Below are positions 33,452 to 43,597 of a DNA stretch of 64,000 nt, in pieces. The translations under genes were made by a program, and so were the position numbers. The notes beneath the pieces are model-generated. The model had not been told where the DNA came from, searched no databases, and saw only the letters and a program-made list of their open reading frames with translations. Positions within the stretch are counted from its first letter, which is position 1. The number at the start of each line of letters is the position of its first letter. Source of the DNA: Diplodia intermedia (lineage: Eukaryota > Ascomycota > Dothideomycetes > Botryosphaeriales > Botryosphaeriaceae); assembly GCA_021495925.1 (NCBI GenBank), contig JAKEKT010000001.1, positions 558,001 through 622,000 on the forward strand, read 5' to 3'.

Positions 33452-34699
33452 TTACTGCAGCTCTTGCACCTTCGCTTTCTGCAGCTTCGTAACGACGTCG
33501 AAGTCAACTCCGGTCTGGCGGCTGCATATCGCAATGGCGTCGAAGTTCGCATCGATGTATTCCGGCGTCCACTGACCATCCTCGAGCTTGTCCATCCAGT
33601 CCAGATGCCCCTTCGAAACCAGTGGGTCGTAGAAAGAAAGACGAGCACACCCGAGGCTGCATAGCTTCTCGGCAAAGGCAACACCTGGTGAACAGGAAAG
33701 GACTGACTGGCCAGGCTTGAAGCCCATGCCAACGACAAGAATGCGCGGGGGAACACCCTTCTGAACGGCGCTGGCGCGACGGTAGAAGCCGCGTGCGATT
33801 CTGCCGGGGCGCTGCCACATCTTTGCGGTTGCCTTTTCGAGAACGGGGAGATTCCTGTTGTTGGCAAAGAGATAGAACGGGTTGACCGGGATGCAGTGCC
33901 CGCCGACCCCGAGCCCGGGGTGGAACGGCGTGAAGCCGTACGGCTTGGAGGATGCTGCCGCGATCATCTCCCGTGGGTCGACACCATGTGAACGTGCTGC
34001 GTCGGCCATCTCATTGACGTACGCTATGTTGACCATACGGTAGCAGTTCTCAAACAACTTCGTCATCTCTGCAACCTCAGGCTTGCTGACCGGAACGACC
34101 GCGTCGAAGACTCTGCTATATACGGCCTGGATGGCGTCCAGTGACTTGGGTGTCAAGCCGGAGATGATCTTGGGGATCGCCTTGGCCGGTGGCGAGACTC
34201 GTCCGGGATCGACACGCTCCGGCGACATGCCGCAATGGAAAACACTCTTGTACCGGGCGAAGAGATGGCGAGTGGTGCCAACGGAGACACTGGACTCGAT
34301 GACAATAACGCACCCGGGCCGGGCGTGCGAGAGGACCATCTTGACAGCCGAGACGAGGTGCGAAAGGTCCACTGTGCGGTCTTCCTTCAACAGTGTAGGG
34401 ACGGAAATGAGGTAGTGAGTCGCCGTGGACAACATGGATTTGTCGGTGGTCAGCGTCATGTTCTCCTGGCTCTTGAAGGATGGCCTGAGCTCATCGACAC
34501 GCTTTTGCGAGATGTCGAATCCAATGGAACGGAAGACGCGGCCGAATTCCCGCAGAAGAGACTCGCCGACGAAACCCACACCAACAACGCATATGAAGGG
34601 CTCGCTCTTGTCGACGTCAACGAAGTCCCCGCTGGGAGTGACGCGGCGGAGCGCCGGGGGAGACCCGTTGGAGCGCCGACGACAGTGAGTGTGCGGCAT
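33452..34699 (-). CDS. Bacterial-type UDP-HexNAc/UDP-Glc 6-dehydrogenase
   Basis: Single exon, 415 residues. NAD-binding Rossmann motif GVGFVGESLL; SSVSVGTTR; SPERVDPGR, typical of WecC/WbpA-type enzymes; central helix (EMTKLFENCYRMVNIAYVNE); and the catalytic Cys in GVGGHCIPVNPF. Eukaryotic UDP-glucose dehydrogenases have GFGGSCFPKD here, so the active site looks like bacterial UDP-N-acetyl-hexosamine 6-dehydrogenases. Family knowledge: two-step NAD-dependent oxidation of C6 to a uronic acid. The substrate is inferred, not shown. It has no intron although its neighbours have several, which fits gene transfer. Its stop is 14 bp from the stop of the convergent chitin synthase. The first 33 residues are an unusual charged extension, and a later start is possible. 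Confidence 0.88.
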   Translation of the reverse strand: MPHTHCRRRSNGSPPALRRVTPSGDFVDVDKSEPFICVVGVGFVGESLLREFGRVFRSIGFDISQKRVDELRPSFKSQENMTLTTDKSMLSTATHYLISVPTLLKEDRTVDLSHLVSAVKMVLSHARPGCVIVIESSVSVGTTRHLFARYKSVFHCGMSPERVDPGRVSPPAKAIPKIISGLTPKSLDAIQAVYSRVFDAVVPVSKPEVAEMTKLFENCYRMVNIAYVNEMADAARSHGVDPREMIAAASSKPYGFTPFHPGLGVGGHCIPVNPFYLFANNRNLPVLEKATAKMWQRPGRIARGFYRRASAVQKGVPPRILVVGMGFKPGQSVLSCSPGVAFAEKLCSLGCARLSFYDPLVSKGHLDWMDKLEDGQWTPEYIDANFDAIAICSRQTGVDFDVVTKLQKAKVQELQ

Positions 34700-35607
34700 G
34701 TCGTCAGGGGCAGAACTCAGAGCAGCTTGGTTTCACGCGAGCTCGATGACTATTGTTGCCTAGGCCCAAGTAACTCGCAAAACGAAGTGGGACGTTGATG
34801 CTGGAGTGCTGCCTTCGGACCCGAATAAATACTAGGCCTGGGGCTCGGCCTTTCAAGGTCCGTTTTGGAAGATAGCCAAGCACAGTCGACGTGAGAACAA
34901 TAGTGGTGCCGGATCCCATTTTAACATCGGCTGATGGGATTCAAACAAGGCAACGCCGTCTCGTGGCTGACCCAAGGTTGGTGAAATGCATGGGTACATG
35001 AAAAGCCTCAGCATGAAACCTGCAGCTACAAGAGCGTTGATGGAAGCAGTAAGAGAAGAAGGCTGACGTTCGTAGGCTTCTTTGTTGTCCATGGCAGCCG
35101 ACTCATCGCTTACTGAGTGGAAGCGCTATGCTGGAGATCACCATAGGTTCTCCGAGACTCTCCAGCGTGACGAAAGGTCCTTTGCGTGTGAGCATGATCG
35201 ATTGACGCACAAAGGGTTGAGCGGACGCTGAAAACAGTGGGAGCAGATAGCCTCGACATTCCGATTCCGTTGGTTTGGGTTTCCGCAGGCGACACAAAGC
35301 TGCAGTCAACGAAGCCGGGCCACGCCAAGGAGTCTTTGTCTACCAAGAGAGGAATCTTTCCATCCGACCCAGTCTTGCAGGGTGCACTTACCTTGACAAC
35401 CTGGGGCTCCCTGCGCGCGTCATACAATGAGTTTTTGTCTTCCGTTCCCAGAGGACTTCCTTGAGCCGGGTCCCAACGGCTGCTTTTATCAATGACCCGG
35501 GGCCAGTGCTGCTTGTTGCTTGCTCAAGCCACCTTCGCTCCAACGGCACAGTTGGACCGTCTTCACGGAGATCTTCGCCGTTTTGCCGCCAGCTGATCAT
35601 CCCAACC
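34700..35607. other. Divergent promoter region
   Basis: Between the dehydrogenase and the Ser/Thr-rich gene. No supported gene or clear site. Confidence 0.45.
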
Positions 35608-36111
35608 ATGCTGCCCAACAAGGCCTTCATCGTGAGCGTCTTTGCCACCCTCGCGATCGGGCAGACCTCCATTGACACCAGCTCGGCTTCCTCGACCAAA
35701 CACGCAAAGCACAGCGCGATTCGCTCGGTGACAAGCTTTCCAAGCGTCTCAAAGAATGACACCGCCAAGGCTTCCAGCAGCTCGATCCATGTGACCACCG
35801 TCACCGAGACCGTTGCTCTGAGCCTTGTCCTCGATATCCTCGACATCTCAGTCCGGGTTGCCTCGGACGAGTCTTCAGCTCACAAGGGGGAAAGCTCGAA
35901 AGCTCGCCACTCGAGCCGACAGCCGTCGCCGTCCAGCAGTTCGCACGGCTGCTCAATCACGACCACTCCGCAGCAGACATGTGGAGGCCCTGGCACAACC
36001 ACGGTGATTTCGACAGTCTCTCAGGGGTTCACTCTCGGGACAGCCTCTACGACGAGGTCTTCGACTAGCTCGACCCCACCGATCCTTTCAGCCACATCTT
36101 CGTCGGGTTGA
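35608..36111 (+). CDS. Small secreted Ser/Thr-rich protein
   Basis: Single exon, 167 residues from ATG 35608; the frame is open further upstream, but this Met begins a good signal peptide (MLPNKAFIVSVFATLAIGQT). The mature part is rich in Ser and Thr with few Cys, including a TTTPQQTCGGPGTTTVISTV segment of a type common in fungal GPI-anchored wall proteins. No hydrophobic GPI tail is visible before the stop, so either it is freely secreted or a further exon was missed. Its place in the wall block fits a mannoprotein role, but no domain is recognised. Confidence 0.55.
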   Translation: MLPNKAFIVSVFATLAIGQTSIDTSSASSTKHAKHSAIRSVTSFPSVSKNDTAKASSSSIHVTTVTETVALSLVLDILDISVRVASDESSAHKGESSKARHSSRQPSPSSSSHGCSITTTPQQTCGGPGTTTVISTVSQGFTLGTASTTRSSTSSTPPILSATSSSG

Positions 36112-37283
36112 CCAAGAACACCGTGTTGCAATGAGGCGGAGGGAGGAGTAGCCGCAGCAAGTCCTGCCTTTGTTAGTGTTGATTGAGTCTTTTCTTGGGA
36201 ATGAGATATGCTTGGAATCAAAACCCCTCGTTCCTGATTTGTATGGTATCTGGGTCAGTGACGTGCGTGCAGCCGGATGTCAGGCTTGCGGCGAGGTGCA
36301 ACATGGGTGTTGACAGAAGACGGCATTTGTGACAAACTGTCGACCCAGACTGCTTGAGTAGAGCTTCACAACGGCGATGTGAAGTCCGGTGGGGAGCCGA
36401 AGTCCTAAACGACGGGGCGAAGTTGGTGTGAAAGCAAAACGCCATGGAAGCGCACTAACACGCGGGATCTGTTCCCACGCACGACACCTGCCGTGCGTGC
36501 CGCCTTGGCTTCTTGCTGCTGATAATCTCACCTTGCTCCCAACAGTGGCTGCTGAAATCCATGGATCATCTCCCGCGCACATGTACATGTTGAGATAAGG
36601 TTCGATCGGCTAGCAGGTGCGCTAGCAAGATCACTGACTCAACACCGTGCGTCTTGTAGATAGTGCGGCGGGGCTTTGGGGTAGTTTTTAGTGGAGTTCA
36701 GGCCAGTCCGTCTGCTCCCGCCGGACAGTTTTGGCAGCCACTGATCTGCGCCTCCGTCACAACCGACGGCATCATGAGCCACCAAGCTGTCCAAGCGTTG
36801 CTTGCTTCTCCACGAAAAGCCGATCGTCGTTCCAATCTCAACGGACCCATGTCAAGCATATCCCCAAGACGCTCCATGGCTGCCCTGTGAAGAATAAGCT
36901 TCCGCGGATCTCTTGCATTTCCCCCTGTTTCCAGGCCCTTGTCGAGGATCTTGGACTGTGTCGATCTCGCACGCCTGACAGGCGAAACATACTTGCCTGT
37001 TGCGGACTGCTTCATACCCTCGGGGTCAATCCTCTTACAGACTACAGGATTTGGGCAGACGACAGCCCATTGTTTGGACAGGTGGAAATGTCTCCTGGAT
37101 TGTCGCAGAAAGCCGTTCAGGCCGCGGCGCTGGCACCGTTCTGATAAGTACGCAACCTGACCACCCACCCTTCTGCGTACTCCAAACCGTCTCTCGCTTT
37201 TTGTCTTTTGCGTCTCGCTCGTTCCCTTGCCTTTCGTTTACGTTCTGATCGAGGCCTTTGAGAGAGCCACAGTCCGATCCAAC
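36112..37283. other. Intergenic, laccase promoter
   Basis: No supported gene. Shadow ORFs only. Confidence 0.45.
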
Positions 37284-39405
37284 ATGTGGTTCCTTTTCCA
37301 TTTGAGCTTCTGCCTTTTAGCTCTGGGCTCGGAAGCACTTGCTGCGTCCCTGATACCCAACTTCAAAGACATGTTCCCGCATCTGGCTCCGCGGAGACTT
37401 GGTTTCCACTTCGGGGTCGGAATTGGAAATCTATTCCATGGCGGCGAGGAGGAGTCCAACCCGCTGGCTCAGGCTGGAGAAAGGATAGATGGCCTGAACC
37501 TCCCCACTCCCAAGCTCGGCTGCCTTTTCTCCAAGGGTGCGCGCAACTGCTGGCGCGATCACTTTAACATTCTGACCGACTTCGACGCCCAGTTCCCCAA
37601 GAATGGAAAAACGGTCACCGTAAGCAAGTCGTCCGATCTGGCGCTACATGCGAGAGTTGACATATGTCGTAGTATGACCTGGAGATCACAAACACCACAA
37701 TGGCCCCCGATGGAGTGGAGCGTCTCATCATGGCCGTCAACGGTCAATATCCTGGGCCAACTCTTATCGCAGGTAGGCTTTCGTCTGCCACTGGGGAGGT
37801 CGTATACTGAGTCTGGACAGACTGGGGAGACACTATGGTGGTCAATGTCAAAAACAGCCTGGAGAACAATGGCACAGGCATTCACTTCCACGGCCTGAGA
37901 CAGCTGAACTCGAACGGAGCGGACGGAACCAACGGAATCACGGAGTGTCCTGTCGCTCCCGGCCAAAGCAAGACTTACACGTTCCAATGCACGCAGCATG
38001 GCACTTCGTAGGGCTCCAGACGTGTCCTATGGTGGAGGGAAAGCTGACCTGTAGTAGGTGGTACCACTCGCACTACTCGGTCCAGTACGGTGATGGCGTC
38101 CTCGGAGGCATCATCATCAACGGCCCTGCGGACGCAGGCTATGGTGAAGACTTGGGCGTTCTTCTGCTGAATGATTGGTACTACACGCCTTCGTTTGCAT
38201 TGGCCGAGGCTGCGGCGCATTCGACGACGGGACCGCCGCGGGCAGACAACGGACTTGTCAACGGGACCATGAAAAGCCCTGATGGAACCCTCGGCGAGTA
38301 CAACACGATCCAAGTTGAGAAGGGCCAAAGCTACAGGCTTCGCGTGGCCAATGTTGGCACCAATGACCACTACCACTTCTCGATCGATGGCCACAATCTG
38401 ACCGTCATCTCGAGCGACTTCGTGCCAGTGGTGCCCTTCACCACGTCTTCAGTCTCCATCGGTGTCGGTAAGACAGCCCGTCCGACCGTTTCCTTGCTCG
38501 TGACTGACACCCGATGATCCAAGGTCAGCGGTACGACGTCATCATCAATGCTGACCAGGACATCGACAAGTACTGGATTCGCTCCGATCCGGACGGCACC
38601 TGCTCGAACAATGGGAACGCAGGAAACATCAAGGCCGTCCTCGCCTACAACATGGCGCCGGGTAGCGCCGAGCCCACAAGCACCCGGCATGACGACATTC
38701 CAGATGCGTGCGACGACATGGCTGTCACCCCGACCGTTGCCAACACAGTGCCTTCCGACCGATTCGCCGCCGCGGTCCAAGGTCTGGAGATGAGCGTGGA
38801 CATTACCCAGCAGAACGGGCCTCTGATCCATTGGTACATCAACGGCTCCGCCATGGAGGTTGACTGGAGCTACCCAACGGTGCAGTACGTGCTGGACGGC
38901 AACACTTCATATCCGGAGAAACTCAATCTTGTAGAGCTGGACGAGGCAGACGAGTGGTACTACTTCGTCTTGCAGACCGTGCAAGGATCCCCGGTCAACC
39001 TACCACATCCCATCCATCTCCATGGGCATGTACGCGACTCTCGTACCCATAAACGAACCTCGGCTGACTCGTTCACAGGACTTCTACATCCTCGGGGCTG
39101 GTCCAGGCGTCTGGGATGGCAACATCGACGGGCTACAATTCGATAACCCTCCTCGGCGTGACACGGCAATGCTGCCAGCAGGTGGATACCTCATCTTGGC
39201 CTTTCCCGCCGACAATCCGGGCGCGTGGTTGATGCACTGCCATATCCCGTTCCACGTGGGGCAGGGCTTCTCCCTCCAATTTTTGGAGCGGGTGGATGAA
39301 ATCGAGGACACGTTGGACGTTGATTCCTACTCCTCTGAATGTGCGGCTTGGAAGGACTATTACGACGGAAGTCAGATGTATACCCAGACGGATTCCGGGC
39401 TGTAG
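37284..39405 (+). CDS. Laccase / multicopper oxidase, secreted
   Basis: Exons 37284-37619, 37673-37772, 37821-38007, 38058-38467, 38524-39029 and 39079-39405; all in phase, 621 residues. Signal peptide MWFLFHLSFCLLALGSEALA. All four copper motifs are present: HFHG (167-170), WYHSHYS (about 209-215), HPIHLHGHD (506-514) and HCHIPFH (566-572). Ten residues after the type-1 copper Cys567 lies Phe577, the axial position associated with higher redox potential. Family knowledge: one-electron oxidation of phenols coupled to O2 reduction, used in lignin or phenolic turnover and in melanin or pigment making. A long segment (about residues 21-110) precedes the first cupredoxin domain. The C-terminus (QMYTQTDSGL) is not the DSGL-I/V/L plug exactly but is close to it, ending in DSGL. 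Confidence 0.94.
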
Positions 39406-39723
39406 TTGTGATGAACAAGGACGTAGAGATATGTGACTATTGGCTTTTGTTAGCAAGCCAACTTTGTCGTTGTAAGTTGTAAAAACAACATCGATTCTTT
39501 CAATTGCAGACCGAAGAAAGGATACACCACAAGTCATGGTGTCTGCGTGGAACTTAAGCGGCAAGTGTATGATAAATGCAAGATAGTAAAGACATGAGGA
39601 CGCACAAGCAACATGGAAATTTCCTAACCCCCGATGAATCAGTATCCAATTAGATCAACCCTTGTGAGCAATAAGGTACAGGCCCGTCTTCGAGGCTGTC
39701 GATACACCAAACATCTAGCAGGC
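39406..39723. other. Convergent 3' gap
   Basis: Between laccase and the phosphodiesterase gene. Nothing recognised. Confidence 0.5.
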
Positions 39724-41241
39724 TCAATCATGTTTGGTGGTACCCTTGCTTACGGTTCCTTCGGCGACGATTTTTGCTCTTGGCTTGGGCATGATGCGAA
39801 GACAGAGGCCACCGACCAAAAAGCCTACAGTGATAAGATCCAAAATATGTACTGCCCACCAGATATGCTGGACGCCGGCGCTGCACATGGTGACGTCTGA
39901 TCGCCATTCTCCAGTGCCCTCGTCAAACCATACACTCACTAGACCGGCATATCCGCCGTACTCACCCATCATGCTCCGGAGGGTCAACTCTCGGATACCA
40001 GGAAGATCATGATCTTGCGTCAGGGCGGCAGAGTGCTCCCACGGTGCAGCCATCCAGGAATCGCCATCTCTCGGGCGGTGATGATAGACGTCACAGCCTT
40101 CGTGGTCGTGTCCGTTTATGATCAGGCCATTGCGGCCGATCCCACGGGCCGGGGCGGCAACGTCGCCACTCATGCCAAAGATGCCCTGGAGAATGCCCTC
40201 GGAAGCCGAATCGCTCAAATGGTTCTGCTCCTTGACACCACCACCCTCGTCATCGTTGAAGAAGTCGAAGAAGGGAGCGTCGACGCACACACCGGCTTCC
40301 TTGTGCAGAGGTATGTGGGTGAGCAGGACTGTGAAAGTCGAGCGATCTTCAACGGGGCGAGAACGGCCGATGGCGTCGTTGATGAAGTCGTAGGTCTGGC
40401 TCTGAAGATGCTGATCGGCGGCGGGAGTGTCGAGATTCATGCTGTTTAGGATGAGCAAACGAAGCTCCGGACGCGAATCGTCGACAGACTGCGAGGCGGT
40501 GACGTTGGCGGAGGGGAGACGGAAGGTTGTGTCCCAGTTGACAGGACCGAATTGGCGCTCAAAACGGCGGATGCGGTCCTCGTTGATATCGCCGGCGTAG
40601 CCAATGTCATGATTGCCGGCAATGCTGATGATGCGGCGCTTCCAGGCAGCGTCCGCCCCCAGCTCCTCGGCGCGTGGAGTGGCTGTGATATTGTCGTCGA
40701 CGCGGCGGCCGTGGCGGAAGACCCTGTGCCAGAAGCGATCGCTCCTCCGCTCGAACTCGTCGTCGGCAATCCATTGGCTGCCCAGCAGATCGCCCAAGAC
40801 AGCAACGTGAGTAGGGTCGGACCACCAGTACAGAGTGCGGTAGATATGGGCGAGGTAGTAGTCGTTGCCAAAGAGGTCGATGCGTTTACGGTAGCCGTTC
40901 AGCAGCCGCGGCACGTCGTCGCGCACCAGGGCGGCAGCGGCGGTGCGCGCGGCAGCCGCAAGACCGAGTTCGTGGGCTCGTGGGCGGAAGTCGACGAGAC
41001 TCGGGAAGACAGGAGCGTCGGGATCAGGCAGCGAGGAGTCGCCCTCGATCTGCGGGTCTCCGAGAGCCAGCAGGCGGAAAGGGGCTAGCTGAAGGTCGGA
41101 GGGCTGTGTGGTGTCGACATGATGCGGGCGGGGAAAGTAGCAGCGGTGGAACAGAGGGTAAAGGTACAGATAGAGAGAGGCCACGAGGGCAACTGGGAGG
41201 AGGCCGCGGCCAATGCGGAGGGCGGCGTCATGAATTGACAT
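39724..41241 (-). CDS. TED1: Ted1/PGAP5-like GPI-glycan phosphodiesterase (metallophosphoesterase)
   Basis: Single exon. I prefer the Met at 41241 (505 residues), which gives a short tail followed directly by a signal anchor (GLLPVALVASLYLYLYPLF); an upstream in-frame Met at 41358 would add 39 Arg/Pro-rich residues. Metallophosphoesterase motifs in order: GDPQIEG, LGDLLGSQW, SIAGNHDIGY, LLTHIPLH and INGHDHEGC, supplying the usual Asp/Asn/His metal ligands. The FGNDYYLAHIY segment is characteristic of the Cdc1/Ted1/PGAP5 family. A second membrane helix lies near the C-terminus (VHILDLITVGFLVGGLCL). Family knowledge: an ER enzyme that removes ethanolamine-phosphate from GPI glycans so that GPI proteins leave the ER. 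Cdc1 paralogue assignment is the main alternative. Confidence 0.82.
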   Translation of the reverse strand: MSIHDAALRIGRGLLPVALVASLYLYLYPLFHRCYFPRPHHVDTTQPSDLQLAPFRLLALGDPQIEGDSSLPDPDAPVFPSLVDFRPRAHELGLAAAARTAAAALVRDDVPRLLNGYRKRIDLFGNDYYLAHIYRTLYWWSDPTHVAVLGDLLGSQWIADDEFERRSDRFWHRVFRHGRRVDDNITATPRAEELGADAAWKRRIISIAGNHDIGYAGDINEDRIRRFERQFGPVNWDTTFRLPSANVTASQSVDDSRPELRLLILNSMNLDTPAADQHLQSQTYDFINDAIGRSRPVEDRSTFTVLLTHIPLHKEAGVCVDAPFFDFFNDDEGGGVKEQNHLSDSASEGILQGIFGMSGDVAAPARGIGRNGLIINGHDHEGCDVYHHRPRDGDSWMAAPWEHSAALTQDHDLPGIRELTLRSMMGEYGGYAGLVSVWFDEGTGEWRSDVTMCSAGVQHIWWAVHILDLITVGFLVGGLCLRIMPKPRAKIVAEGTVSKGTTKHD

Positions 41242-41879
41242 GGAGAGACATGGTGGTTTAGGGACGGCGTGCGAGACGCGCAACAGAAGATGCGGCCGGC
41301 CCACAGGCCTGCCACTCGGCGGGCTCGGTAGTGCTGCGCGACGCGTCAACCGCTCCACCGTACTAGCCGCGCCTTCTACGGTCGCCCACGCTGACCAGTT
41401 GCGCAGTTACAACGCCGACATGCTGCAATACGAGTCACACCATGGCAGTATTGCCTGCGTCCCCCTGCCATGGATCTGCCTCTTCTTTTCTATTATGCAT
41501 TGTTGCAAGCATACGCTTCGGCCAGGCGCTCGGCCATGCATTCCTTCCACGCACATAGGGGACTCCCTAAGCGCATAGAGGAGATGGGGGGGGCCAGCGT
41601 GGTCTGCCTGGGCTACGTCGGTACTTCATTTCTGACAGCGGCAGAGGCAGAGATCGGATGCCTGGAAAGGTGGTACATAGAGGATAAAGTGTAGAGTTCC
41701 ACAGCCAGAGAAGAAGCGCTAGCCACTAGTGCTGCAGATCAGCCGTTCATCGCGCGCCAAATCTTGCTCAGCCCTACGTCTCGCCCGCCGCCAAAACCAC
41801 GTCTGCACCCACACCAGAAGCTCTTCATTGCCTCTCTCGTCCCCCGCTCCGGCCCGTCCCGCCGCCCGCCGCCGTTGCA
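41242..41879. promoter_or_regulatory. Divergent promoter region TED1-like / RRP41
   Basis: About 0.6 kb between divergent starts. No specific site recognised. Confidence 0.45.
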
Positions 41880-42706
41880 ATGCCTCTTGACACGTCGTCC
41901 TACTCGCTTGCCCTTCTGCGTCTCGACGGTCGCCGTTGGAACGAGCTGCGTCGCATCCACGCCCAGATCAGCACCCAGGCCGCCGCCGACGGCTCGTCTT
42001 ACCTGGAAATTGGCAATACCAAAGTCGTGTGCACCGTGACCGGTCCGTCCGAGGGTCGGCGCCAAGGAGGCGTTGCTGCTGCCCAGCGCGAAGGCGAGGC
42101 CAAGATCGAGGTCGAGATAGGGTTTGCGGGCTTCAGCGGCATCGAGAGGAAGCGGAGGGGTCGTGGTGACAAGTAAGTCATTGGCAAGCCATGATCCTCG
42201 GAGCACAGCCGCGCTAACAATCGCCCAGGCGCACCTCCGAAATGCAGCATACCCTCGTCCAAGCCTTCGCGTCGACCCTGCACACCCAACGCTATCCTCA
42301 CAGCACAATATCCATATCGCTGCACATCCTGTCCCAAGACGGCTCACTGCTGGCCGCCTGCCTCAATGCCGCCACTCTCGCTCTCGTCGATGCTGGAATC
42401 CCCATGAGCGATTACCTCGTGGCCTGCACAGCTGGTTCTACCGCCTCTTACGCCACCAACGATGAGCAAGCCGACCCATTGCTCGATCTCAACAATCTGG
42501 AAGAACAAGAACTTCCATTCTTGACCATCGGCTGCCTAGGCCAGAGGGAAGAAGTGAGCGTGCTAGTCATGGAGACAAAGGTGCAGATGAGCAGACTGGA
42601 GGCTATGCTGGCCGTTGGCGTCGATGGCTGCAAACGCGTGCGGGACATCCTGGATGGGGTCGTGAGAGCACATGGGAAAAGGATGTTGGAGGCTACTTCG
42701 AGCTGA
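41880..42706 (+). CDS. RRP41: Exosome core subunit RRP41/SKI6 (RNase PH fold)
   Basis: Exons 41880-42172 and 42229-42706; a 56-nt intron (phase 2) gives 256 residues. RNase PH signatures: RLDGRRWNELRRI, DGSSYLEIGNTKVVCTVTGP, a charged EVEIGFAGFS strand, HILSQDGSLLAACLNAATLA and GIPMSDYLVACTAG. The C-terminal domain has LPFLTIGCLGQREEVSVLVM. Family knowledge: a structural ring subunit of the nuclear and cytoplasmic RNA exosome in 3'-5' RNA decay and processing. The length is normal and nothing suggests damage. Confidence 0.94.
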
Positions 42707-43597
42707 GGATTGCACCACGGCATAGGAGGGCACATCCACCGCCAAGCGGAAGGAATTACCAGGGTCAAGTCGAAGACGTTTGCCAAAAGGAGCCACTTCA
42801 CCAGGCCTGGCACGCTCTGGCCACCGAAGAGCTTCGGCGGCAGACGGTCGGCTTGGACGGTGCGTTGGTGATGAAGATGACATAGCCACCGCTCCAGGCA
42901 AAGCTTTCCGCGTGGGCAACGGCACGCTCAAGAGAATGTTAGTGCTTGCGAAGACACAGACTGCTTGCTGGCAAAGAAGATGGTACGCCCAGAAGCATCC
43001 AGAGATGCAGGGCGCCGCCGAATGAATATTCCAAAGTTTCCAGTTCCATTTCCACCTGCTTTCAGCAACCCCTAGACTACATAAACATCTAGCTGTGAAG
43101 CACAAATATGTTGCGGTGATGTACACTTCGTCGACTACTTGAGCGCGACTAAAGAGAAAAGAGAGGCATGAACAACAGTGTGAGGTACTAAGGCGCCCGC
43201 TAGATGCTCAGATATAAAATCTTTGTCGCGTCCGAAACTTTCATGGTATCATCAACGTAGATGGTGGAGAGAGAGGCAGAAGAAAACGACAGCAAAGAGA
43301 AAGCAGAAACGCCAATCCCGATGCGGACAAATGATCTGGGACAATGACCGCGTGGAAGAGAAAACACATAGAAACCACAAACGCAAACCCCACTCTTTCT
43401 TGCCAGACGCCAGTCCCTTGTGTATACATGGCCGTGTGATGATCGAAATAACGTATGCGCTGTCGCCAAGAATGACTCTCTACCAGTTCTTCCCGGTCGC
43501 CCTGCAAGCCGCTGCTCAGTTGCATCGTAGTACGAGGTAAGGCTTTTCGTGTCTCCGCTCGTCGAATGATTTGTTCGCTTTTGATCGGAGTTACTCT
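42707..43597. other. Convergent 3' gap
   Basis: Between RRP41 and the convergent cNMP/LRR gene. No supported gene. Confidence 0.5.

Noticed and set aside
36600..36620. Possible tRNA B-box (GGTTCGATCGG)
   Set aside because: No matching A-box or acceptor stem nearby.
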